Position numbers and translations under genes: made by a program. The notes beneath the pieces are model-generated. The model saw only the letters and a program-made list of their open reading frames with translations. It made no database searches and had not been told where the DNA came from. From AP-15 sp963772965 (GTDB taxonomy: Bacteria; Pseudomonadota; Alphaproteobacteria; ATCC43930; CGMCC-115725), in NCBI GenBank assembly GCA_963772965.1, contig CAVYZU010000005.1:372001-436000 (forward strand): a DNA stretch of 64,000 nucleotides, in the 5' to 3' direction. Within the stretch, counting starts at the first letter, position 1, and every line of letters begins with the position of its first letter. Positions 53,091 to 62,900 of the stretch are shown here, one piece after another.

Positions 53091-54228
53091 CTTTTACGAA
53101 TTTTTCGCGGGCGGGGGCATGGCGCGCGCCGGGCTGGGGAAGGGCTGGAACTGCCTCTTTGCCAATGATTTCGATCACAAGAAGGGCAAAGTGTATGAGA
53201 AGAACTGGGGCGCCGGCGTTCTCAAAACGGCTGACGTAGGATCGCTCACGACCGCGAATTTGCCGGGTCGCGCCGATGCGATATGGGGCTCCTTTCCCTG
53301 CCAAGACCTCTCTCTTGCGGGTGGCGGAGCGGGCCTGAAAGGCGACCGCTCCGGCACGTTCTGGCCCTTCTGGAGACTTATGAAGGCGCTGATGAAAGAG
53401 GGCCGCGCGCCGCAGGTCATCGTTCTTGAAAACGTCTGCGGCACGCTCACTTCCCACGGCGGCAAGGATTTTTCGACGATTTGCTCTGCGTTCGAACAGG
53501 CAGACTACCGCTGCGGAGCTGTCGTCATCGACGCGGCGTTGTTCGTGCCGCAATCGCGGCCTCGCCTTTTCGTCATTGGCGTTCGCGGCGACCTCACCAT
53601 TTCGTCTCATTTGCATACCTCCGAGGCGACGCCTGTCTGGCATACGCGCGGCCTGAAAACTGCCTACGATGGTTTGCCTGCGAAAGCGAAGGACAACTGG
53701 CTTTGGTGGAGTTTTCCCAAGCCGCGCCAGCGTAACACTCAATTCGCCGACCTCATCGAGGATAGCCCGTCAAGTGTCGAATGGCACACCGCTGCCGAAA
53801 CGAAGCAGTTGCTCGCAATGATGAGCGAGGTCAATCTCGCTAAGATGGAGGAAGCGAAACGCGCTGGACGCCGGTTGGTCGGAACGGTCTACAAGCGCAC
53901 TCGCCATGACGAGGACGGCGACAAGGTGCAACGGGCCGAGATCAGGTTCGACGACGTAGCCGGCTGCTTACGCACGCCCGCCGGCGGGTCCAGCAGGCAA
54001 CTCATTGTCGTGGTCGATGGCCGCAGCGTCCGCTCAAGACTTATTTCAAGCCGGGAGACGGCCCGGCTTATGGGCCTTCCCGATGAATACGAACTGCCCG
54101 AGAACTATAATGAGGCGTACCACCTTACCGGCGACGGCCTCGTGGTCCCCGTTGTTCGGCATCTGGCGAGCCATCTTCTTGAACCGATTCTCGCCGGGCG
54201 GGCGGTCGCCAAACGAGCGGCGGCATGA
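53083..54228 (+). CDS. DNA cytosine-5 methyltransferase
   Basis: 381 residues from MPDFYEFFAGGGMARAGLGK, behind GGGGGGA. Motif I is EFFAGGGMARAGLG; motif IV GSFPCQDLSLAGGGAG with the catalytic Cys 73; motif VI VIVLENVCGTL; motif VIII QSRPRLFVIGVRGD; motif X region ETARLMGLPDEYELP. The target-recognition region lies at about 185-310. Followed at once by a nuclease gene and a Vsr gene, it is the modification enzyme of a type II system. All motifs are intact in one frame. Confidence 0.93.
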   Translation: MPDFYEFFAGGGMARAGLGKGWNCLFANDFDHKKGKVYEKNWGAGVLKTADVGSLTTANLPGRADAIWGSFPCQDLSLAGGGAGLKGDRSGTFWPFWRLMKALMKEGRAPQVIVLENVCGTLTSHGGKDFSTICSAFEQADYRCGAVVIDAALFVPQSRPRLFVIGVRGDLTISSHLHTSEATPVWHTRGLKTAYDGLPAKAKDNWLWWSFPKPRQRNTQFADLIEDSPSSVEWHTAAETKQLLAMMSEVNLAKMEEAKRAGRRLVGTVYKRTRHDEDGDKVQRAEIRFDDVAGCLRTPAGGSSRQLIVVVDGRSVRSRLISSRETARLMGLPDEYELPENYNEAYHLTGDGLVVPVVRHLASHLLEPILAGRAVAKRAAA

Positions 54229-55082
54229 CGGTAATCCCCTGCGAACAGAATGAGGAACTGCGCCGAAAGATCGAACAATACGCCGAAACTCTCAAGACTC
54301 AGGCCCATACGTTGGGTGACCATGGTTTGGACGAGCAGGAATTTTACAATAGCGGCCTGTTCCGGGGCGCAATCGAGCGCATACGCGGCCAGTTTTCAGC
54401 CACCATGCGCGACAAACGCGAGTTCGTTCAACACGTCCTGAATTTTATGCAGGATGGTCATTTCATTCAGGATTGGGAAACCGCGGGGGACGCCAATCGT
54501 CACGACTATGCCGTGCGACTCAAGAGCGGCCGCATGGCGGTGATCGAGTTGAAAGGCTGCCTTGACGGCAACAATACCAACATTTTTGAGCGGCCGCCGC
54601 ACGCCAACGAATTCATCATCTGGAGCGTCTGCACGAATCCGGGAGCCGACCCGCGCCATAACGTCTGGTCAGGCATTCATACCAGATTGAGCGCAGAGGT
54701 CATTTTCCGGGAGCAACGCGTCGATGGGTTGCTGGTTTGGGATATGGTTTGCGCCACGATCGGTCGTCCATGCCCGAAGGTGCAGAACCATCCCGAACGG
54801 CTGACCGAAGTCGGGCACTACTCGTTACCTCCGCCGTGCATCTACGTATTCCCTGCTACCATCCCCAGCCCCCGCAACAACCCGAATCCACTCGCTCAGA
54901 ATCTCCAAGATGTAGAGTTATTGCAGGCGTTCTACGATTGCTTCCACGGCGATCCCACGGAGGTCAACTACGTGGATTTTGAGGTACACTACCGGGGGAC
55001 CGATACTGTGCGCACGACAAAGGTGCGCCGGGGCGGCATCGCGCAACGAACTTCGGAGGCGACTGCGATTCGGCGCGCGTGA
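54225..55082 (+). CDS. Type II restriction endonuclease-like protein (PD-(D/E)XK)
   Basis: 285 residues, coupled to the methylase by an ATGA overlap. The centre has NRHDYAVRLKSGRMAVIELK, i.e. an Asp followed by ExK, the active site of PD-(D/E)XK nucleases. Before it is an acidic helical part (FYNSGLFRGAIERIRGQFSA) and after it a region with PPHANEFIIWSVCTN. I cannot name a specific restriction enzyme. The context (m5C methylase, Vsr) makes a restriction role very likely, probably for the same sequence as the methylase. Confidence 0.8.
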   Translation: MTVIPCEQNEELRRKIEQYAETLKTQAHTLGDHGLDEQEFYNSGLFRGAIERIRGQFSATMRDKREFVQHVLNFMQDGHFIQDWETAGDANRHDYAVRLKSGRMAVIELKGCLDGNNTNIFERPPHANEFIIWSVCTNPGADPRHNVWSGIHTRLSAEVIFREQRVDGLLVWDMVCATIGRPCPKVQNHPERLTEVGHYSLPPPCIYVFPATIPSPRNNPNPLAQNLQDVELLQAFYDCFHGDPTEVNYVDFEVHYRGTDTVRTTKVRRGGIAQRTSEATAIRRA

Positions 55083-55678
55083 TGGAGAAAGAGAGCGCGT
55101 CAATGGCCGTAGGCTTCGCCTTCAGAAGAAAAGCAATCAAGACGCTGACGACGCAAATTGGCGTCTACATTCTCTGCGATCTCGACAATATTCCCGTCTA
55201 TGTGGGCCAGTCGCGCGACGGCATAAGACAGCGCGTTCAACGCCATCTCACATCCGCCCGCTCGGACGTTATCGCGAACCGCCAGATCGACGTTTGGGAG
55301 ATCGCCTTCGTCTGGGAATATCCGGTCAAGGACAAGGCTGAAATGGGTCCCCTTGAGGCCGTCCTGTTTCATTATTTCAACCCGAAATCGCGTCTTATGA
55401 ACGGGACCATTCCCCCCAAGCCTGCTTCTTTGAAGAACATTCCCAAGCCCTCGAAAGTTGTGCAGGTGATGGATAATCAGGAAATCGCCGAGAAGAAAAC
55501 TGTGGAGCTTCGGCTTCCACGGCAGGCTGACCATTACGCGCAGATAGTCGGTCACTTTCTGGCGGTGAAAAACTCAAATCAGATCGCCCGCGCGATGGAC
55601 GCGCATTTCAAACGCCTGTCAAAATATCATGAGGTAATGCTGGAACTCGGGACCGAAACGGAAGACGAAGGCGAATGA
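55082..55678 (+). CDS. GIY-YIG nuclease
   Basis: 198 residues. The domain starts at IGVYILCDLDNIPVYVGQSR with the GVY (27-29) and YVG (40-42) pair, then the catalytic Arg in GIRQRVQRHL, and the Glu in MGPLEAVLFHYFNPKSRLMN. The C-terminal third is helical (AMDAHFKRLSKYHEVMLELG) and may contact DNA or the partner. The start overlaps the stop of the previous gene (TGATG) and the stop overlaps vsr. A second nuclease inside one restriction-modification operon is unusual. Confidence 0.85.
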   Translation: MEKESASMAVGFAFRRKAIKTLTTQIGVYILCDLDNIPVYVGQSRDGIRQRVQRHLTSARSDVIANRQIDVWEIAFVWEYPVKDKAEMGPLEAVLFHYFNPKSRLMNGTIPPKPASLKNIPKPSKVVQVMDNQEIAEKKTVELRLPRQADHYAQIVGHFLAVKNSNQIARAMDAHFKRLSKYHEVMLELGTETEDEGE

Positions 55679-56088
55679 GCGTTGACGAGCAGCGCAGCAA
55701 GATCATGCGGGCGGTGAAAGGGAAAGACACCGGCCCCGAACTTCTGGTCAGGCGCTTGCTGCATTCGCGCGGTTATCGATATCGCCTCCACCGTACTGAC
55801 CTGCCCGGCAAACCCGACCTGACTTTTCCCGCGAGGCGTCGCGTTGTCTTTATCCATGGTTGCTTCTGGCACGGGCATGACTGCAAGCGGGGCGCGCGCG
55901 AACCCAAAAGCAACGTCGCATACTGGCGCGCGAAGATCGCCCGCAATCGGGAGCGCGACCGCGAGCATCAGCGCGCATTGAAACGCGGCGGCTGGGCCGC
56001 CCTTACGTTGTGGGAATGCGAATTGAAGGATGACGACGCCCTGTTGCGGCGCTTGAAGCGCTTTCTCGAACTCTATAACATGCCGTGA
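55675..56088 (+). CDS. vsr: Very short patch repair endonuclease Vsr
   Basis: 137 residues, full length. SKIMRAVKGKDTGPELLVRR, RLLHSRGYRYRLHRTDLPGK, PDLTFPARRRVVFIHGCFWH with Asp 48, and GHDC are all in place. Vsr nicks T:G mismatches left by deamination of 5-methylcytosine, so its presence next to an m5C methylase is functional. ATGA overlap with the GIY-YIG gene puts all four genes in one operon. Confidence 0.93.
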   Translation: MSVDEQRSKIMRAVKGKDTGPELLVRRLLHSRGYRYRLHRTDLPGKPDLTFPARRRVVFIHGCFWHGHDCKRGAREPKSNVAYWRAKIARNRERDREHQRALKRGGWAALTLWECELKDDDALLRRLKRFLELYNMP

Positions 56089-56303
56089 GCGCAGAGCAAT
56101 TATTGGCATCGCTGGAGGGAAACGACTGGACGGCGGAGCGAGAGTTCGATGCTGCCGCTATTCTAGTTAGGTATCGGCGGACAAATATCGTGATGGCGCA
56201 TCCGGCCCCGCCCGTGGTGCGGGCCGGACCCGGCTCTAGGCTTCGCCCCGAGCCCGCCTTGCGGTCTCGGCCATCCGGTGACGATCCGTTGCGCGAAGTC
56301 TGA
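56085..56303 (+). CDS. Possible small protein after vsr, uncertain
   Basis: 72-residue frame from GTG 56085 (overlapping the vsr stop). The first 36 residues look protein-like (SAEQLLASLEGNDWTAEREF, DAAAILVRYRRTNIVM), but the rest runs into the conserved hairpin leader and is Arg/Pro-rich. Either a short gene whose natural stop was displaced by the leader, or chance. Confidence 0.3.
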   Translation: MSAEQLLASLEGNDWTAEREFDAAAILVRYRRTNIVMAHPAPPVVRAGPGSRLRPEPALRSRPSGDDPLREV

Positions 56304-56598
56304 TGGCGTGAGCCTGCGGCTCACTGGTTTTTCCCGAATTTGAAGCAGGGCTCAGGGAGGGCGCCGCCCTCCCTCCCTTCGGCGCGTCTTCTGTTGGACC
56401 GGCAGGGCCGCGTCCGGCGCAGGCCAGGTGTGGCCCGCCCCGTCCGCAACCCGGCCGGCCGACGAACCCGCACCGACCCAGACCCACCCGCTCTCGCCGA
56501 GGGGCAACCGGGTGCATGCGCACCCGTCTTTCCAAAGGAAGGAAGGGAGAAGGGCCGCGAAGGTCGCGGCCCGCGCTCAATCAAGAAGGAGACAAACC
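56193..56598 (+). promoter_or_regulatory. Hairpin-rich leader, copy B (upstream of the parB-like gene)
   Basis: Aligns with 38071-38420. Hairpins: ATCCGGCCC/GGGCCGGAC (56203-56229), GTGAGCC-TGC-GGCTCAC plus T run (56308-56332), GGGAGGGC-GCC-GCCCTCCC (56355-56373), CGGGTGC-ATGC-GCACCCG (56509-56526), and an extra GGGCCGCG-AAGGT-CGCGGCCC (56552-56572). Conserved strings between them include TCTCGGCCATCCGGT and CCGCCCCGTCCGCAACCCGG. Confidence 0.7.
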
Positions 56599-58354
56599 AT
56601 GACCATGCAATCCGTTTCGTTATCGGCATTGGAGGCATCCGCCGCGAACCCGCGCCGGAAGATCGACCGCAAGACCATCGAGGGGCTTGCCGCCAGCATC
56701 AGGACCGATGGCGTTGTTGCACAACCTTGTCGTCAGCCCGGTGAAGGGCAAAGGCAAGAAGGAGCGTTATCAGATCGTCAGCGGATCGCGGCGCTTCGAG
56801 GCGCTGCGCCTGTTGGAGGAGCGCGGCGAACTGCCGGAGGATTTCACGGTCGCGGTGGAGGTGCGCGACGACCTCTCCAAGGACCAGACGCTGCGCATTG
56901 CCACCGTCGAGAATTTGCAGCGGCAGAACATGACGCCGCTGGAGGAAGCGGCGGCGTTGACCAAGCTGGTTCACAAGGGCGTCACGCTGGACGATGTGGT
57001 CGCGCAGACGGGATTGAGCGCCACCACCATCAAGCGGCGTCTGGCGCTCAACAGTCTGTGCAGGGAAGCAAAGGCTGCGCTGGCGAAGGGTGAAATCACC
57101 CTGTCGCAGGCCGAGGCGTTGACCTTGGGCAGCGACGAGGCGCAGCGGAGCATCCTTGAGCAGATCGAGAGCGGCGACGAATTCAGCGCCGAGGACATCA
57201 AGGCGACGCTGCTGGACGACCGCCCGACCGTGGCCTTGGCGATCTTCCCGGCCGAGAATACACCGGCACCATCACCACCGACCTGTTTGCCGAGGACGAG
57301 ACTTCGTATTTTGACGATGCGGAGCAGTTCCTCGCCTTGCAGAAGGAGGCCGTTGCGCGAGCTTGTGAAGCATCACGAGGCCAGCGCCGCATGGGTGGAA
57401 GTGACGCGAGGCTCACCACATTCCCGACTGGCAGTACCGCAAGGCGCGGAAGAACCAGAAGGGCGGCGTCCTTATCAATCTCTCGCCCTCGGGCCGGGTC
57501 GAGATCAGGGAAGGTCTGGCCAGGCGCAGGATCGAGAAGGAGACCGCCAAGGCGATTGCGGAGAACCCGGCAGCGCCGCGTGAAGGCGAAGGCCGCGTAT
57601 TCCAAGGCGCTTGTGCGCCTACATCGCCCACCACAAGACGGCAGCCGTCGCGGAAATCCTTCTCGCCAGCCCGCGCACGGCGCAGGAAGTGTTGATCGTG
57701 CGGACCCTGATGAAGTTCCGGCCGCACGAGGCGATTCAAGGCGCTGGCGAAGGAAGCCGAACCGCAGAGCGCGTACCGCGTCCTTGAGGGACAGGCGCGG
57801 CAGTTCGCGGCCAAGCTCGGCTTCGCCATCGAGGAAGGGGAGTCGGTGTGGAGACAGCTTCCCGCCGCCGTTCACCGACGAACTCGACCTTGTACGAGGC
57901 GGTGAGGGGTTTGTGCGATCACGACCTTGCTGAGTTGAGACGCTGCTGACCGCGCTTTCCTTCGGTCAGGAGAATTGCGACCGGCTCGATACACGGCGAC
58001 AGCCTGTTCAACCGCGTGGCGCGTGACCTTGAGCGTGGACATGCGCAACCACTGGCGTCCCGACGCAGCGTTCTTCGGCAAGCGCACCCGCGACCAGCTT
58101 GTCGCCATCGCCGTCGATTGCGGCTATGCCGAGGGCAACGGGTCAGGTGTCGTCCTACAAGAAGGCCGAACTCGTGAATTGCCTGATCCGGCATTTCCAG
58201 AGCGCGAAGGCAGCGGCAGAGCCGACCCCGGCGCAGCGCAAGGCGCGGGAGTGGTTGCCCGAGGCGATGCTGTTTCCCGCCGTCGATCGCGGACGCGCCC
58301 GCGGAGACGGAGGACGAAGCCGACTCCGATGACGAAGTGACCGACGAGGATTGA
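56599..58354 (+). pseudogene. parB: Large ParB-like partition/nuclease-family protein, several frameshifts
   Basis: About 585 residues when joined. The N-terminal ParB domain: SALEASAANPRRKIDRKTIE, then after a slip near 56715 LHNLVVSPVKGKGKKERYQI, VSGSRRFEALRLLEERGELP, and the box II region TLRIATVENLQRQNMTPLEE. An HTH (GVTLDDVVAQTGLSATTIKR) follows. From about 57255 the frame slips repeatedly (e.g. LINLSPSGRVEIREGLARRR, SSYKKAELVNCLIRHFQSAK). The acidic end DAPAETEDEADSDDEVTDED stops at 58352-58354. Start behind AAGGAG. Long ParB-like proteins of this kind are typical of plasmid leading regions. Confidence 0.8.
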
Positions 58355-58372
58355 TCGTCCGATCACATGCAC

Positions 58373-58409
58373 GGCGCGGCTGACCCGTTGGTCAGCCGCG
58401 CCGCTTTTT
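58373..58409 (+). terminator. Intrinsic terminator after parB-like gene
   Basis: GGCGCGGCTGACC - CGTT - GGTCAGCCGCGCC, thirteen perfect pairs, then GCTTTTTG. Confidence 0.9.
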
Positions 58410-58413
58410 GTTT

Positions 58414-58878
58414 TCAGGGAAGTGACAGCAGCGGGCCGTCCTTGCGAAGGCCCGTTCCCGTCAGCAGCTTCGACGCCGTGCCGCCGGGCGGGATTTCGCA
58501 GAGGATCGCCACGAAATCGCCGATCCTGAATTCTTCCTCGGGCCGCCACAGCGCCGTGAAGACCGGCGCGTCGTTTTCCAGCCCGAGCCGGTAGCTCCGC
58601 ACATGCCACTTCACCAATTCTGAATCGCCGCCGCCGAGCGCGGCGAGCCTGTCCGCGTCCGCGCTGTTCAGCGCGAGGCCGTGCACATGCAGGTAGAACC
58701 CGTCGCCGAATTGCGTTTCGTAGACATCTTCGTGCAGCACCGCCCAGACGGTGAGGATGCCGCCCGCGTCCTTGATGCGCTGGCGCACGCTCTCGACCAT
58801 CGCGGGCGTGATTTCGGTTTCGCCGGGATGCTCCGGCGGGCCGATCCGCAGGACGTTGCGCTTGTCCTCAGACGACAT
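58414..58878 (-). CDS. Hypothetical protein
   Basis: 154 residues, intact, unrecognised. Start MSSEDKRNVLRIGPPEHPGE. Alpha/beta with PAMVESVRQRIKDAGGILTV, WAVLHEDVYETQFGDGFYLH and IGDFVAILCEIPPGGTASKL. No signal or membrane segment. It is convergent with the parB-like gene across a terminator. Its 5' side faces the rhs region. Confidence 0.65.
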   Translation of the reverse strand: MSSEDKRNVLRIGPPEHPGETEITPAMVESVRQRIKDAGGILTVWAVLHEDVYETQFGDGFYLHVHGLALNSADADRLAALGGGDSELVKWHVRSYRLGLENDAPVFTALWRPEEEFRIGDFVAILCEIPPGGTASKLLTGTGLRKDGPLLSLP

Positions 58879-59150
58879 CAGTCAGTTCCGCGCGACGCGA
58901 CAGCAAGGGGAATGACACTTTCTCGCAAGCGGACGGACGCTGGCAAGGCAGACGGCGCGGGGGCTGATTTTTCGTATGAATCCGTCGTGTCCAGTTTTCC
59001 GCATACGCCCGTAATTATCGCGCCGCATTCTGTAATCAAAGGCGCAGCATTCTTTCGATTATTTGCCGAGCACGTTGACCGGATAAATTATTTCAGGCTC
59101 TCTCAACGGGAATATTTAGAGGAGTTTATTGTTCGGGGGAGAATTATTTC

Positions 59151-59899
59151 ATGTTAATGTTCGCCGTTTTGGCCCGTGAGCGCGGGCGCATCGTCAGCCT
59201 TTTGCTTCTGTCTGTTCTCTTTCTGACTTCATGGTGCGTTCAGACCGCGCATGCCGATGGCGTCAGCGGCACGATCACCAGCGGCAACACAGTCAACGGC
59301 ACGATCACCGGTCAGGGCGTGGACACATACACGTTCAGGGTGGAGCAGGGCGCGACGTTCGTCGTCAGCCTTGGCGAGACCGGCAACCACGATTCACACT
59401 TCCGTCCGCAGCTTGAGGTCAGAGCGCCGGGACAGACGGTGGGTCCTTCCGAGGCGCGCCCGTATTACACACGGCGTCAGATAACGAACGCCGCTGCCGG
59501 AGATTGGAAGATCATCGTCAGCCGTCTGGATAGCGACCAGTCCAGCGGCGGAAGCTATGCGCTCAAGCTCGCCGATGCAGATGGCTGGCGGTACGGCGCT
59601 GACGCCCGGCCAGGACAAGAACGGCACCAACGCGCGCGGCGGGTTCGATGTTTACAGCTTCAGCGGCACGCCGGGGCAGAAAAAGCGGCTGACCCTGACA
59701 AGCACAGGCGGCGACGGGCTTCGTGCCCGAGGTTCACGCTTTCGGGCCGGGAGGCGAGGATTTGGGCAGCGTGTATTGCGGGAAAAGCTGCTCAATGGAC
59801 GTGGATACGGGCAACGGCACCTACACGGCCATGGTCTGGAAAAACGACGACCACGACGTGACGGGCAGCTATTCGCTGTCCGTGAGCAACGCGAACTGA
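59151..59899 (+). pseudogene. Secreted PPC-domain-like protein, frameshifted
   Basis: Signal peptide (LLLLSVLFLTSWCVQTAHA), then a beta-rich PPC-type (pre-peptidase C-terminal) domain: SGNTVNGTITGQGVDTYTFR, VEQGATFVVSLGETG and AAGDWKIIVSRLDSDQSSGG. Slips near 59590 and 59720 move the sense through GTNARGGFDVYSFSGTPGQK to DVDTGNGTYTAMVWKNDDHD and GSYSLSVSNAN (TGA 59897-59899). About 248 residues joined. It lies just before the YD-repeat gene, whose N-terminus has the same fold, so it may be an accessory of the same secreted system. Confidence 0.6.
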
Positions 59900-59909
59900 G
59901 GGGGAGACA

Positions 59910-62900
59910 ATGCGGGGAACAGTCAAACGTCTTAGCTTCAGTCTGCTGGCGCTCTTTGCGGCGATCCTGCTCGGTGCACAGCCTGCGCACGCCATTCGCA
60001 ACGGTGGCACCGAGAGCGGGTCCGTCACCGGCACGGGCACGCAGGATTTCCCCTTCTACGCCGTCAGCCGGCGATCTCATCAAGGTTGGCATGACAAACG
60101 TTACGCAGGACGCCAAATTTGATGGCGGTTTCACCATCTACGACCCGAGCGGTACGGCCTTCGTCGGTGCGGGCTGCGGCGCGCAGACGCCCGGCTGCCG
60201 TTCCGGGGGCACAGCGAATGCGACCGGCACATGGAAGGTCAGGGCCAAAAACGTTCTGGGATCCACCTATCCCACCTTCGCAGGCAGTTTCCAGATCGAC
60301 CTGTCGGTCTCCGGGTTGCCGGGTGACAGCACCGCGCTGTATTCAGGCGTGTCCAGCTCCGGGATCATATCGAACGCGAGCATGCAGATGTTCACGGTCA
60401 ACGCCACTTCGGGCGATGCCTTCACCATCACCATGACGCCGGGCAGTGGCTTCTCGACGAACGCGGCGTTCGATTTCTTCTATCCGGCCGGCGGCTCCGT
60501 CTACGGCGGAACCGGCAACCCGGCGACGAAAACCTACAACAGCACTTATATCAACACGACCGGGGCATACATGCTGCGCACGTACAGTGCCACCCTCTTC
60601 AGCGGCGCGGGCACTACACCGTCGTGTCCACCGGGCAGACAGGCCTGCCGACCGATGCCAAGCGACCGACGGCAAGCTCCAGCAAGGCGGCAAGATGTCC
60701 GCGATCACCAGTGGCAACGATTTCGCGTCGCGGCCGCCGATCAACATCGCCACCGGCAACATGTACGACAGGTGACGGATTACACGACCGTCGGCACAAA
60801 TCCGCTGGCCTTCATCCGCTACTACAACAGCATTCCTATGCGCATAGCTGTACTCGACGGTCGCTCGGCCCCAACTGGCGCATCGAACTACGACCGCTAT
60901 CTGCGCGGTTGTCTCAGCCAGCCAGGTCGCGGCGGAGCGCGCCGACGGCAGGGTCATCAATTTCAAGCTCGTATCGAGCGTGTGGACGCCCGACACCGAT
61001 GTCGATGTCAAGCTGACCAATTCCGGCACGACCTACACGCTGACCGATTCCGACGACACGGTCGAAACCTACACGGTCGCCAGCGGCAAGGGCACGCTGA
61101 ATTCCATCGCGCTGCCCAACGGCTATACCCAGACGCTGAACTACACGAGCGGCGTGCTGACCTCGGTGTCGGATTCCTACAGCCGCTCGCTGTCCTTCAC
61201 CTATACGAGCGGCGTGCTGACCGGCGTCACGACGCCCGACAGCGCGACGCTGACCTATGGCTACACGACAGTAGCAGGCCAGAGCCTGCTGACCTCCGTC
61301 ACCTACAACACCAGCCCCTCGACCAGCCAGACCTATGTTTACGGCAACACCGAGCTGCCGTTCGCGCTGACCAGCATCACCGACGAGAACGGCAACACGC
61401 AATTCGCAGTGGACCTATGACGGGGCAGGGCGCTGCACGATGTCCGAGCACGCCGGCGGCGCGGACGAAGTGTCAGGTTTCCTACGACGATTCCACCGGC
61501 AACCGCACCGTCACCGGCCCGCTCGGCGAGCAGGAGACCTACAAGTTCACGACGTCGCAGAACATGCCGAAGGTCAACGAGATCGACCGCGCCGCGAATT
61601 CGCCGGTCGCGTCGGCCACGCGCAACTTTCACCTATGACACCAACGGCTATCTCGCCACCGCGACCGACTGGAACGGCAACTCGACCCACTGGACCAACA
61701 ACAGCCACGGCCAGCCGACCAGCATCACCGAGGCCTACGGCGCGGGCGTCGCGCGCACGACGACGATCACCTATGACTCAACCTGGGTCCACAAGCCCTA
61801 CACGATCACCAAAACCAACGTCACCATCGACGACCGCTATGATGCCACGCACGGCACGCTGCTGACGCACAAGCTGACCGACACCACCGGCGGGACGACC
61901 AACGGCCAGACGCGGACCTGGACCTATACCTATAACGCCACCGGCGAGCTGCTGACGGCGCAGACGCCGCGCACCGACATGACCGTCAAGAACACCTACA
62001 CCTACACAGCGGCGCGCTGGCCAGCATCACCGATCCGCTCTCGCAACGTCACCACGATCAACACCGCCAACGGCACCGGCCAGCCGACCAAGATCACCGA
62101 CCCCAACAGCGTCGAGACCGATCTCGTCTACGACAACCGCAACCGCCTGACCAGCAAGACGGTCAAGGCCTCGCCACCAACGAGGTCACGACCTATACCT
62201 ATATCGGCTCGGGCCAGCCGGACGTGATCACGCTGCCCGATTCCAGCACCATCATTACGACTACGACAACGCGCAGCGCCTGACCACGATCACCAACACG
62301 GCGGGCGAGACGATCAACTACACGCTCAACGCGACGGGCGAAGCCGACGACGACGACGATCAAGGATTCCGGCGGCACCACCCAGAAATCCTTCACCGCG
62401 ACCTATGATGTTCTCGGCGACATGCTGACCCTCGTCGGCTCCGGCGGCGCCACGCCAGACGACAACCTACACATATGACGGCATGAAGAACCGCACCTCG
62501 GTCACCGACGCCAACAGCAAGACTGGCAGCACGGCATGGGATGCGCTCAACCGCGCCTCGACCGTCACCGATCCGCTGACGCACACGGCGGCGCCGACCT
62601 ATAACAATCTCGACTACGTCACCGCGCAGACGGATTTCAACGGCTATTCGACCTCGTTCACCTGTGATGGCTTCGACAACGCGATAGCGAAGGCCAGCCC
62701 GGATACCGGCACCGCTGTCCTTCACCTATGACGAGGACAACAACCATGACGCAGCGGACCGACGCGCGCAGCGTCGTGACCGACCGCACCTTCGACAAGC
62801 TGGAACGCCCGCCTGACCGAAACCTATCCCGGCTATACGTCGGAGAACATCGCTTACACCTATGACGCCACCTCCGGCGGCAATATGGGCATCGGCCACC

